Shown in pieces: positions 8,817-17,301 of a stretch of DNA of 64,000 nucleotides; the stretch's first letter is position 1, and each line of letters starts with the position of its first letter. The DNA is taken from positions 155,455 to 219,454 of the forward strand of contig CAVROA010000004.1 of NCBI GenBank assembly GCA_963722715.1. Reading direction: 5' to 3'. This stretch comes from DASQGA01 sp963722715 (lineage in GTDB: Bacteria > Actinomycetota > Thermoleophilia > Gaiellales > Gaiellaceae). Made by a program: the position numbers and the translations under genes. A model generated the notes under the pieces. It was not told where the DNA came from and made no database searches. It saw nothing but the letters and a program-made list of their open reading frames with translations.

Positions 8817-10490
8817 ATGCCGAAGAGGGCCTCCCTCGCCGCGCCCGAGCTTGCGGCGGCCCGGATCGATGCGCGTGCGCGTGGCGAGAACTTCCCCGTC
8901 GCGTCACTCCTCGCCCCGGGGTGGGCGAGGCCGCACCTCCGGGCGATCTACGGGTTCGCGCGGCTCGTCGACACGCTCGGCGACGAGGCCCCAGGCGACC
9001 GGCTGGCGCTCCTCGACGAGCTCGAGCGGGAACTAGACGGCCCACCCGAGACAGAGGTGATGCGCCGCCTGCACATGACGATCGAGGCTCGATCTCTGCC
9101 GCTGGAGCCGTTCCGGCGACTGATCGAGGCGAACCGGATCGACCAGCGCAAAGCCCGCTACGAGACCTGGGACGAGGTTCGGGAGTACTGCACCTACTCG
9201 GCCGATCCGGTGGGGCGGCTCGTGCTCGGCGTCTACGGGCGCCTGGACGAGCCCGCGCTCGTGGAGATGAGCGACGCGGTCTGCACGGGTCTTCAGCTCG
9301 TGAACTTCCTCCAGGACCCGCCACGAGACCTCGAGCTCGGCCGTGTCTACCTGCCGCAGGAGGATCTCAGGCGCTTCGCGGTCGCAGAGGCGGAGCTCGC
9401 CGGCCCGGGCTCGGAGCGCTTCCGGTCGCTGGCACGGTTCGAGTCGGAGCGGGCCCGCGAGCTCCTCAGCCGGGGTTTTCCGCTCGCACGCGCGCTGGGT
9501 GGGCGGCCCGGGCGCTCGGTGGCGCTCTTTGCGCGCGGCGGGCTCGCCGCGCTCGAGGCACTCGAGCGGGCCGAGTACGACGTCTTCACACGTCGACCGT
9601 CTCCGTCGGCTTTCGCGCTCGGGCGCGTGGCGCTCGAGGAGCTGTCGCGCCCGTCGGAGACTGCAAACGCGTATGCCCAAGCGCTTCGGATCACCCGGCG
9701 TGAGGCCCGGAGCTTCGCGTGGGGAATCCGGCTCTTGCCGCGGTCGAAGCGCCGTGCGGTTGCCGCCCTCTACGCCTTTGCGAGGCGAGTCGACGACATC
9801 GCCGACGACGGCAGCCTCGCTGCCGAGGAGAGGCGTAGCCGGCTCGAGTCCTGCCGTGCGGCCGTCGAAGGGCTCCCCGAAAGCCCGGACGGCGACCTCG
9901 TTCTGGTCGCGCTCGCGGACGCCATGGTCCGCTACGAGATTCCCCGGCAGGCGCTCCTGGATCTGGTCGAGGGCGGTCTCATGGACGTCGACAGGACGCG
10001 CTACGCGACCTGGGAGGAGCTCCGTGAGTACTGCCGCCGGGTGGCCGGGGCCGTCGGGATCGCGTGCGCCGCGGTGTACGGGCCGAGCGAGCCGGAAAAG
10101 GCGATGCGCTATGCCGAAGCCCTCGGACTCGCCCTCCAGCAGATCAACATCATCCGGGACGTGGGCGAGGACTGGCGGCTTGGCCGCGTCTACCTGCCGC
10201 AGGACGAGCTCGAGCGCTTCGGCGTCACCGAGGCTGACATCGAGGCGGGGCGTACGGGCCCGGAATGGCGCGAGCTCATGGAGCACCAGGCGTTGCGGGC
10301 CGAGCAGCTCCTCGCCGAAGGGCTGCAGCTCTTGCGCCACCTCGACCCGCGGAGCGCCCTCGGGGTTCGGTCCTTCGCTGGAACGTACCGCGCGCTCCTG
10401 GAGCAGATGCGCGCCTCCGGGTACGAGGTGTTCGACGTTCCTCCCAGACTCTCGACGGCGGAGAAGGTGCGGGCGGTCGTCTCGCGGTGA
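8817..10490 (+). CDS. fused HpnC-HpnD squalene-pathway synthase (two trans-isoprenyl diphosphate synthase domains)
   Basis: A single 557-residue chain with two tandem squalene/phytoene synthase domains. Domain 1 (about 1-270) is HpnC-like: Asp-rich motif DTLGDE from D52, second motif NFLQDPPRDLELGRVYLP from N163. Domain 2 (about 285-557) is HpnD-like: RVDDIADD with D326/D327/D330 and NIIRDVGEDWRLGRVYLP from N444. In the known bacterial route HpnD turns two farnesyl diphosphates into presqualene diphosphate and HpnC turns that into hydroxysqualene. These are normally separate genes; here no stop or frame change separates them. No ribosome site precedes ATG 8817, so a leaderless start is likely. 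The next gene, hpnE, overlaps by four bases. Confidence 0.9.
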   Translation: MPKRASLAAPELAAARIDARARGENFPVASLLAPGWARPHLRAIYGFARLVDTLGDEAPGDRLALLDELERELDGPPETEVMRRLHMTIEARSLPLEPFRRLIEANRIDQRKARYETWDEVREYCTYSADPVGRLVLGVYGRLDEPALVEMSDAVCTGLQLVNFLQDPPRDLELGRVYLPQEDLRRFAVAEAELAGPGSERFRSLARFESERARELLSRGFPLARALGGRPGRSVALFARGGLAALEALERAEYDVFTRRPSPSAFALGRVALEELSRPSETANAYAQALRITRREARSFAWGIRLLPRSKRRAVAALYAFARRVDDIADDGSLAAEERRSRLESCRAAVEGLPESPDGDLVLVALADAMVRYEIPRQALLDLVEGGLMDVDRTRYATWEELREYCRRVAGAVGIACAAVYGPSEPEKAMRYAEALGLALQQINIIRDVGEDWRLGRVYLPQDELERFGVTEADIEAGRTGPEWRELMEHQALRAEQLLAEGLQLLRHLDPRSALGVRSFAGTYRALLEQMRASGYEVFDVPPRLSTAEKVRAVVSR

Positions 10491-11756
10491 GAGTCGTGGT
10501 CGTCGGGGGCGGCCTTGCCGGGCTCACCGCTGCGCTCGATCTCGTCGACGCGGGAGAGGCGGTGACCCTCCTCGAGGCGCGGCCGACCCTTGGAGGTGCG
10601 GTCCAAACTCTTCCGGAGCGGGAGGGAGACCCTCCGCCGCCCCCGGACAACGGGCAGCACATCTCACTGGGCTGCTGCTCCGCCTACCTCGCGTTCCTCG
10701 ACCGGGTCGGCTCGGCCGCAGGCGTCAGCAGGGAGTCGCTCGAGCTCACGGTCATCGACGAGCGGGGTGTCCAGTCGGCCATCCGTCCGGGCCTCATGGG
10801 CCTGCTCCGCTATCGGCACCTGAGCCTGGGGGACCGATTGGCCGTGGCTCGCGTCTCACGGCGGCTGGCCAAGCTCGATCCGGACGACCACGATGGCGAG
10901 TCGTTCGGCGACCCTCCTGCGCCGCCTCGGCCAGTCGCAGACGGCCATCGACCGCTTCTGGGACGTCTTCATCCGGCCGGCCCTGAACATCGAGAGCGAG
11001 GAGGCAAGCGCTGCGCTCGCGCTCTTCACCGTGCAGACGGCGCTCTTCGGCGGGCGCGGTGCCAGCGATCTCGTGCTTCCGATCGAGCCGCTCGGGGCGA
11101 TCCATGGAGACGCGGCAGGGCGAGCACTCGCGGAGGCGGGCGCGGAGGTGCGCACCCGCGCGCGCGTAACCGGCCTCGATCCGGACGCCGCGGTGCTTTC
11201 CGACGGTGAGCGCGTCGCAGGCGATGCCTTCGTCGTCGCGCTTCCGCCTGAAGAGTCCGCCGCCCTGCTCGGCGAGCCGGCGCCGGAACTGGAGGACTCG
11301 CCGATCGTGAGCGTCCATCTTCTCTTCGACCGTCGCCTGCTCGGCCCCCGGCTCGCCGCCCTCGTCGGGAGCCCGGCACACTGGGTATTCGACCGGGGGC
11401 GGCTGACCGGGAACGAGCCCGAGCGCGGCCAGTACCTGACCGTCGTCGCAAGCGGCGTGCCCGAGCTCGTGGCCGTTCGTGGCCGGGAGCTTGTCGACCT
11501 CATGGCCAAGGAGCTGACCGACCGCCTGGGGCACGCCGGGCTTCTGTGGTCACGCGTCAGCAGAGAGCCCGCTGCGACGTTCGCGGGAAGACCCGGAACC
11601 GCAAGGCTGAGAGCGGGCGCGGACACCGGCCGGCCGAACGTCGTTCGAGCGGGAGCGTGGACGAACACGGGCTGGCCGGCCACCATGGAGGGGGCGATCA
11701 GAAGCGGCCACAGGGCATCGGACTTAACACAGTCCGCTAGGCGTGAGATGGTTTGA
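10487..11756 (+). CDS. hpnE: hydroxysqualene dehydroxylase HpnE, frameshifted
   Basis: FAD-dependent amine-oxidase-like protein of about 422 residues when joined. It starts at GTG 10487 (GTGA overlap with the preceding stop) with the FAD-binding VVVVGGGLAGLTAALDLVD and LLEARPTLGGAVQT, then DNGQHISLGC, typical of HpnE. The frame breaks at a CCC run (10912-10914). The second frame continues LLRRLGQSQTAIDRFWDVF, the signature of the family, and ends with GAWTNTGWPATMEGAIRSG, the second FAD contact. With one C removed it reads SFGDLLRRLGQSQ. The family converts hydroxysqualene to squalene, the substrate of the cyclase encoded next. Confidence 0.87.
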
Positions 11757-11789
11757 CGAGTGAGCCGAACCGCGCCGAGCCACACCACC

Positions 11790-11822
11790 GAGTTGCCCCC
11801 GGGGGAACCCCCCATGCAACTC
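11790..11822 (+). promoter_or_regulatory. hairpin in the hpnE-shc spacer
   Basis: GAGTTGC (11790-11796) and GCAACTC (11816-11822) are exact inverses around a CCCCGGGGG-containing loop. It sits in a 173-base spacer, the largest inside an otherwise overlapping operon, about 110 bases before the cyclase start. No U-run follows, so attenuation or RNA processing is only a possibility. Confidence 0.35.
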
Positions 11823-11929
11823 CCCCGCGATCAGCCTATCGCGCAAATTCGCGCGTGTGTCACACGTCTTCGTTCCGGGAATGCGACATCCCAGGGGGGC
11901 GCTCTTGGAGCGCTTCGAAAGGAGGTCGC

Positions 11930-13795
11930 GTGAGCGTCGTCGAAGCCCGGCCGGTCACCCGGAGCGTCGATGAATGTCTCGAGGCGGCCGTCGAGCGGCT
12001 CTTCGAGCTGCAGGCGCCCGGCGGCTGGTGGTGCGGCGAGCTCGAGTCGAACGTGACCATGACTGCGCAGTACCTCTTCCTGCTGGAGTTCCTCGGGCTT
12101 CGCGACGAGGACACAACCCGGCGCTGTGTGAACGAGCTCCTCGCCCGCCAACGCGAGGACGGTACCTGGGCGATCTACTGGGATGGAGAGCCAGATCTGG
12201 CCGCCACCGTCGAGGCGTACGCCGCCTTGCGGATGGTGGGCTTGAGCGCCGACGATCCTCGGCTCGCAGACGCGCGGCGCTTCATCGAGTCCCGTGGCGG
12301 GATCGGCGCGGCGCGGGTCTTCACGCGCATCTGGCTCGCGCTCTTCGGGCTCTGGCCCTGGGAGGAGATCCAGCTACTGCCCCCGGAGCTGGTCCTCCTT
12401 CGCTCGTGGATGCCTTTCTCCGTCTACCACTTCTCGTGCTGGGCACGCCAAACCGTCGTTCCGCTCACCGTGGTCATGCATTACCGGCCGGTTCGGGCGT
12501 TGTCGCCGGAGCGCGCCTGCCACGAGATCGATCTGGGGGTCGTTCCGCGGAAGAACACATTCGGGAAGGTCAGCGACCGCCTGCTTGCGGCTTACGCGGG
12601 ACAGCCGTTTCAGCCGGGCCGCGAGCGCGCCCTCGCCGTGGCGGAGCAGTGGATCATCGACCGACAGGAGCTCGACGGCTCATGGGGCGGCATCCAACCC
12701 CCATGGGTGTGGTCGCTCATCGCGCTCGCTTGCCGCGGGCATGGGCACGACTCGCCCTACCTGAGCCGTGGGCTCGCGGGCTGGAAGCGCTTCCTGGTGG
12801 AAGACGGCGTCCGCCTTCGGCCTGAAGCCTGCCAGTCACCGGTCTGGGATACCGCCCTCGCCCTTCTTGGCGCCGAAGCGGCCGGCGCCTCGGCCGACCA
12901 CCCGGGCATCCGGCAGGGGGTGGAATGGGTGCTTCAGGAGGAGATCCGGGAGCGGGGGGACTGGTCCGTCCGTCTGCCCGGGGTAGAGCCTGCCGGGTGG
13001 GCCTTCGAATACGACAACGATCTCTACCCGGACGTTGACGACGTGGCCGTGTTGGGCCTCGCGCTCCATGAGCTCGGGAACGGCAGCGGCGCCCTCGACC
13101 GCGCCTGCCGCTGGCTCGCCGCGATGCAGTCATCCGACGACGGGTGGGGCGCCTTCGACGTGGACAACACGGCGTACTGGCTCTACCGGATCCCCTTCTG
13201 CGACTTCGGCGCGGTGATCGACCCACCGAGTGTCGACGTGACCGCTCATGTCGTCGAGCTTCTAGCGCGGAGGCCTGGCTATGAGGATGTCGTGCGGCGG
13301 GGCGTGCAGTATCTGCTCGCGAAACAGGAGCCCGACGGCTCGTGGTTCGGGCGCTGGGGGGTCAACTACGTCTACGGGACGGGCGCGGCGCTGCCCGCCC
13401 TCGCGGCCGCCGGCGTTTCCGGCATGCACCCCGCGATCCGCCGCGCCGTTGCCTGGCTTGCCTCGGTTCAGAACGAGGACGGTGGCTTCGGAGAGGATTG
13501 CCGGTCATACGAGAACGGTGAGGTCGGGCTTCCGTGGCGGGGACGCGGCGTGTCGACGCCCTCCCAGACGGCCTGGGCGCTGATCGGTCTCGTCGCCGCG
13601 GGCGAGGAGTACTCCGATTCGGCCGCCGCGGCGGCCCGGTGGCTGGTGGAGCACCAACGTGATGACGGCGACTGGGACGAGGAGCACTTCACGGGCACGG
13701 GATTTCCACGCGACTTCCTGATTCGGTATCACCTGTACCGCATCGTCTGGCCGGTACTGGCACTGGGGCGTCTGCGTCGCGCTTACGCGGGATGA
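11930..13795 (+). CDS. shc: squalene-hopene cyclase
   Basis: 621 residues, starting at GTG 11930 six bases after an AAAGGAGG ribosome site. Several QW repeats are visible (QREDGTWAIYW, QELDGSWGGIQPPW, QEPDGSWFGRWG, QNEDGGFGED, QRDDGDWDEEH), marking the two alpha-alpha barrels of a prenyltransferase-type cyclase. The protonating motif is DVDDVA at residues 368-373; bacterial hopene cyclases usually read DXDDTA, so Val replaces Thr while the catalytic middle Asp (D370) remains. A membrane-attached enzyme cyclising squalene to hopene/hopanol. It overlaps hpnA by four bases. Slightly shorter than typical (about 630-680). Confidence 0.92.
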   Translation: MSVVEARPVTRSVDECLEAAVERLFELQAPGGWWCGELESNVTMTAQYLFLLEFLGLRDEDTTRRCVNELLARQREDGTWAIYWDGEPDLAATVEAYAALRMVGLSADDPRLADARRFIESRGGIGAARVFTRIWLALFGLWPWEEIQLLPPELVLLRSWMPFSVYHFSCWARQTVVPLTVVMHYRPVRALSPERACHEIDLGVVPRKNTFGKVSDRLLAAYAGQPFQPGRERALAVAEQWIIDRQELDGSWGGIQPPWVWSLIALACRGHGHDSPYLSRGLAGWKRFLVEDGVRLRPEACQSPVWDTALALLGAEAAGASADHPGIRQGVEWVLQEEIRERGDWSVRLPGVEPAGWAFEYDNDLYPDVDDVAVLGLALHELGNGSGALDRACRWLAAMQSSDDGWGAFDVDNTAYWLYRIPFCDFGAVIDPPSVDVTAHVVELLARRPGYEDVVRRGVQYLLAKQEPDGSWFGRWGVNYVYGTGAALPALAAAGVSGMHPAIRRAVAWLASVQNEDGGFGEDCRSYENGEVGLPWRGRGVSTPSQTAWALIGLVAAGEEYSDSAAAAARWLVEHQRDDGDWDEEHFTGTGFPRDFLIRYHLYRIVWPVLALGRLRRAYAG

Positions 13796-14694
13796 GGGCA
13801 TACGTGACGGGCGCGACAGGATTCGTCGGTGGCCACGTGGCGGCGGAGCTGCGTTCCGGCGGAGCCGAGGTCAGGGACGAGCGTGTCGATCTGCTCGACC
13901 GCGGAGGGCTGGAGCGGATCATGGCCGACTGCGATGCGGTGATCCACAGCGCTGCGCTTTACAGCTACGACGCTCCGGAGCGAGACTTCCAGCGGATCAA
14001 TGTCGAAGGCACCGCCAACGTCATCGAGGCGTGCCGGAGCAAAGGAGTTCGCCGACTCATACACACGAGCACCGCGGGAACCTGCGGACCCGTGCCCGGG
14101 CGTGAGGCTACGGAGACCGACAGCCCCCCGACCTGGGAGCTGAGCATCCCCTACAAGCGGACCAAGCTCGCCGCCGAGCGGCTGGTGATCCAGGCAGCGA
14201 GAGACGGCCTCGACGCGGTGGTCGTGAATCCCACGACACCGATCGGCCCCGGTGACAGGAAGCCGACGCCGACCGGTCGCATGATCGCCGGCGTCGCGCG
14301 CGGACGCATCCGCGCCTACGTGGCTACCACGGGGCTGAATGTGGTCGACGTGCGCGACGTGGCCCGGGGCCACGCCCTCGCTCTCGAGCGGGGGAAATCG
14401 GGCGAGCGGTATCTGCTCGGGGGCGCGAATGTTCCGCTCGAAGAGCTCTTCGGTGCGATCGCCGACCTCGCAGGGCGTCCCAGGCCGCGACTTCGAATCC
14501 CGTACGTACTGGCCCGCGCGGCCGCGGCGGTGGGCCTCGCGAACAAGGACGAGGTCAGCCTCGCCAGGTTGCCCATGTATTTCTCATCGAAAAAGGCACA
14601 AGATAGGCTCGGTTACGCACCCGGACCGGTAGCGTCTGCATTGGCTGACGCAGTCGAGGAGGCGCTGAGTCCGAACCGGAAGGGAGAGGCATGA
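13792..14694 (+). CDS. hpnA: hopanoid-associated NAD-dependent sugar epimerase HpnA
   Basis: 300-residue short-chain dehydrogenase/epimerase. The cofactor loop is VTGATGFVGGHVAAELR. The catalytic region shows STAGTCGP followed by YKRTKLAAE, the YxxxK pair. It also carries VVVNPTTPIGPGDRKPTPTG, which is diagnostic of the HpnA subgroup. Its start overlaps the cyclase stop (ATGA) and its end overlaps hpnH, so it is an internal operon gene. The family is tied to hopanoid head-group or side-chain sugars by gene context; its precise substrate is not settled. Confidence 0.9.
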   Translation: MRAYVTGATGFVGGHVAAELRSGGAEVRDERVDLLDRGGLERIMADCDAVIHSAALYSYDAPERDFQRINVEGTANVIEACRSKGVRRLIHTSTAGTCGPVPGREATETDSPPTWELSIPYKRTKLAAERLVIQAARDGLDAVVVNPTTPIGPGDRKPTPTGRMIAGVARGRIRAYVATTGLNVVDVRDVARGHALALERGKSGERYLLGGANVPLEELFGAIADLAGRPRPRLRIPYVLARAAAAVGLANKDEVSLARLPMYFSSKKAQDRLGYAPGPVASALADAVEEALSPNRKGEA

Positions 14695-15686
14695 AGTTCC
14701 CGCTACGGAGCACCGTCCAGATTGGCCGATACGTCACCGCTCAGCGGGGCAACGATCGATACCCGCTGGTGATCATGCTCGAGCCCACGCTGGGCTGCAA
14801 CATCGCGTGTATCGGCTGCGGGAAGATCCGTGAGTACGAATCGAACAAGGCGCGGCTGACGGTCGACGAGTGCCTGCGCGCCGCCGAGGAATGTCCCGCG
14901 CCGGTGATCTCGATCTGCGGCGGCGAGCCGCTGATCTTCAAGGGGATCGAGGACGTGGTCGCCGGCTTCCTCGAGATGAAGCGGAACATTCAGCTCTGCA
15001 CGAACGCGCTCCGACTCGTGGACATGTTGGATCGGTTCGAGCCGAACCCGCGGCTTACGTTCGTCGTCCACCTCGACGGTATGCAAGAGATTCACGACTA
15101 CATCTGCGATTACCCGGGACTCTGGGACGTCGCGGTGGGAGCCATCAAGGAAGCGCGGAGCCGAGGTTTCCGTGTCTCGACGAACACCACCATCTTCAAG
15201 GAGACGCAGGTTGACGACGTCCTCCAGATGATGGACTACCTGACGAACGCCGGGATCGACGGCATGCTCGTCGCGCCCGGATACCAGTACTCGCAGATCG
15301 ACCCGAGCATGACGATGACCCGGGACGAGCACGAGGAGAAGTTCCGCGCCATCCGTGCGGGCGTTCGCAAGAACAACTACAAGTGGCTTGCGAGCCCTGT
15401 GTACCAGGACTTCCTCACGGGCGACAAGAAGCTTCCCTGCGCTCCCTGGGGATCGGTAACGCGGAACCCATACGGCTGGAAAGGCCCCTGTTACCTCCTC
15501 ACGGACGGGATCTTTCCGACCTACGAGGCGCTCCTCGACGGGATCGAATGGGAGCGCTACGGTCCGGGCAACGACCACCGGTGCGAGCACTGCGGGATCC
15601 ACTCGGGCTTCGAGCCCGCGGCGACGATCGCCGCGACATCGAGCGTGAAGGAGAGCCTGCGGAGCCTCGCGTGGACGCTGCGCTAG
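14691..15686 (+). CDS. hpnH: adenosyl hopene transferase HpnH (radical SAM)
   Basis: 331 residues. The radical SAM cluster motif is C36-x3-C40-x2-C43 (CNIACIGC), and CGGEPLIF gives the SAM-contacting GGE. A Cys-rich C-terminal part (CEHCGIHSGFEPAA) matches the HpnH family. The enzyme joins a 5'-deoxyadenosyl group to hopene, giving adenosylhopane, the first step to extended C35 hopanoids. It overlaps hpnA by four bases. The stop codon lies inside a long inverted repeat that reaches into the spacer before the hpnG-like gene. Confidence 0.95.
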   Translation: MKFPLRSTVQIGRYVTAQRGNDRYPLVIMLEPTLGCNIACIGCGKIREYESNKARLTVDECLRAAEECPAPVISICGGEPLIFKGIEDVVAGFLEMKRNIQLCTNALRLVDMLDRFEPNPRLTFVVHLDGMQEIHDYICDYPGLWDVAVGAIKEARSRGFRVSTNTTIFKETQVDDVLQMMDYLTNAGIDGMLVAPGYQYSQIDPSMTMTRDEHEEKFRAIRAGVRKNNYKWLASPVYQDFLTGDKKLPCAPWGSVTRNPYGWKGPCYLLTDGIFPTYEALLDGIEWERYGPGNDHRCEHCGIHSGFEPAATIAATSSVKESLRSLAWTLR

Positions 15687-15755
15687 GAGGGGTATGTGCG
15701 GTAGGAAACGCCGCCCGACGGCACTGAGCGCCTGCGTTTCGCCAAACCCTCCTAG
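15683..15755 (+). promoter_or_regulatory. nested inverted repeats in the hpnH-hpnG spacer
   Basis: The outer arms CTAGGAGGG (15683-15691) and CCCTCCTAG (15747-15755) are exact inverses. The inner arms GAAACGC (15705-15711) and GCGTTTC (15734-15740) are also exact inverses. The outer left arm contains the hpnH stop codon and a Shine-Dalgarno-like AGGAGGGG. The fold could hide or expose ribosome sites or act as an attenuator; function is not shown. Confidence 0.45.
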
Positions 15756-15775
15756 GCCACCCAGGGGAAGGCCAG

Positions 15776-16357
15776 ATAACGCTCGCCTGTGCTCTCGCGT
15801 CCGAGGAGCGGGCGGCGAAGAAGGGTGGTGCCCGGGCGGCTCGGGTGGGGCTCGGCGCCGGTTTGGCGCTTCCCGAGGGGCGCATGGCCGGGTTCGGCCT
15901 CGCAGGGGCACTCGTGGACGGCCTCGAGCCCGGGACCGTCGTCACAGCGACGCGCATCGTCGACGAGGCAGGCGCGACCCTTTGGGAGGGAGAGCCGCTG
16001 TCGGTGCCCGGGGCACGTCCCGCGGTCATCTGTGCCGCTACGCAGGTCGTTGACGGTGACCTCGAGCGTGCCGGGCTTGCGGCCCGGACCGGCGCGGACG
16101 CCGTCGACCTGGAGAGCGGCCGTCTGGCCGCCAGCAGTCGGCTCGCCGGCGTCGTCAGGGCGATCTCCGACACCCCGGGGCGTCCAGTGGGCCGGCTCGC
16201 CCGCGCCAGCACGGGGGACGGGCGCGTACGCTGGGGAGTGGTGCTTCAGTCCTTCGTCACCGAACCGAGGACCGCGATGCGCGCTGCCCGCGACGCTCGC
16301 CGTGCCCTGGCTGCGCTCGAGCTCGCGGCCGGCTCGTTCCGGGTCAGGCCATCGTGA
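15776..16357 (+). CDS. HpnG-like nucleosidase/phosphorylase (adenosylhopane processing), compact
   Basis: A short (about 193-residue) purine-nucleoside-phosphorylase-like protein. FGLAGALVDGLEPGTVVTATRIVDE and the base-binding AVDLESGRLAASS match hopanoid-associated HpnG, which removes adenine from adenosylhopane after HpnH. The frame reads LACALASEERAAKKGGARAA upstream of the first GTG (15845), and this is natural N-terminal strand sequence. No ATG, GTG or TTG precedes it in frame. An ATA at 15776, behind an AGGGGAAGG ribosome site, is the best start candidate; otherwise a base error or the GTG at 15845. It overlaps ispH by four bases (GTGA). Confidence 0.68.
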   Translation: MTLACALASEERAAKKGGARAARVGLGAGLALPEGRMAGFGLAGALVDGLEPGTVVTATRIVDEAGATLWEGEPLSVPGARPAVICAATQVVDGDLERAGLAARTGADAVDLESGRLAASSRLAGVVRAISDTPGRPVGRLARASTGDGRVRWGVVLQSFVTEPRTAMRAARDARRALAALELAAGSFRVRPS

Positions 16358-17280
16358 GCAAGCGGGTCCTGATCGCGGCTCCCCGGAGCTTCTGTGCGGG
16401 AGTCGTCCGCGCGATCGACATCGTCGAGAAGCTGCTCGAGACACACGGCCCTCCGGTCTACGTCCGACACGAGATCGTCCACAACGTGCATGTCGTCCGC
16501 GACCTGGAAGCGCGCGGGGCGATTTTCGTCGACAGCGAGGAGGACGTGCCCGAAGGCGCCCTGGTCGTTCTCTCCGCGCACGGAGTAGCTCCAGACGTCT
16601 ACAAGAAGTGTGAGGAACGCAAGCTCCAGGTCGTGGACGCCGTCTGTCCGCTCGTTTCGAAGGTTCATGCAGAGGCGCGCCGGTACGCGGGGCGGGGTCT
16701 CAAGATCGCCCTGGTCGGCCATGCGGGTCACGTCGAGGTGGAGGGAACGATGGGCGAGGCGCCCGACTCGATGCTCCTCGTCGAGGACGAGGACGACGTG
16801 CGCCGCCTCGAGATCGAGGACGGACAGGAGGTTGCCTACCTCACTCAGACGACGCTGTCGCTCGACGACACGTCTCGCGTTGTCGGTGCGCTCCGAGAGC
16901 GCTTCCCCAATCTCGTCGGTCCTCCCTCGGCAGACATCTGTTACGCCACCCAGAATCGGCAGGACGCGGTCAAGGCGATCTGTGAGCAGGCCACGGTCGT
17001 GCTCGTTGTCGGCTCCAGCACCAGCTCGAATGCGAACCGTCTCGTCGAGGTCGCACGGGACCGAGGTGTCGATGCCCATTTGATCGACGACGAATCGGAC
17101 CTCGACCCGGCCTGGCTCGAAGGCCATGAGGTCGTGGGGCTCACCGCTGGCGCCTCGTCGCCCGAGGTACTCGTACGACGCGTGGCCGACCGGCTTGCCG
17201 AGCTCGGGTATGGCGAGAACGAAGAGGTCGAGATCGCGCGCGAGGACGTCTTCTTCAGGCTGCCGGCCGAGCTTCGGTAG
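16354..17280 (+). CDS. ispH: 4-hydroxy-3-methylbut-2-enyl diphosphate reductase IspH
   Basis: 308 residues with the three iron-sulfur cysteines of LytB/IspH: APRSFCAGVVRAID (C14), VVDAVCPLVSKVH, and DICYATQNRQDAVK. It also has the substrate-binding LSAHGVAP and SSNANRLVEVA segments (S-x-N). The enzyme makes isopentenyl and dimethylallyl diphosphate at the end of the non-mevalonate pathway, using a [4Fe-4S] cluster. Its GTG start overlaps the hpnG-like stop, so isoprene supply is co-expressed with hopanoid synthesis, as in other hopanoid clusters. Confidence 0.96.
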   Translation: MSKRVLIAAPRSFCAGVVRAIDIVEKLLETHGPPVYVRHEIVHNVHVVRDLEARGAIFVDSEEDVPEGALVVLSAHGVAPDVYKKCEERKLQVVDAVCPLVSKVHAEARRYAGRGLKIALVGHAGHVEVEGTMGEAPDSMLLVEDEDDVRRLEIEDGQEVAYLTQTTLSLDDTSRVVGALRERFPNLVGPPSADICYATQNRQDAVKAICEQATVVLVVGSSTSSNANRLVEVARDRGVDAHLIDDESDLDPAWLEGHEVVGLTAGASSPEVLVRRVADRLAELGYGENEEVEIAREDVFFRLPAELR

Positions 17281-17301
17281 GCACCGAGCCACGGTCAGTC
17301 A

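Noticed and set aside
15694..16053. ORF with a good ribosome site just after hpnH (MCGRKRRPTAL...)
   Set aside because: Arg/Gly/Pro-rich with no family resemblance, overlapping the HpnG-like frame; the ribosome-site match lies in an inverted-repeat arm.
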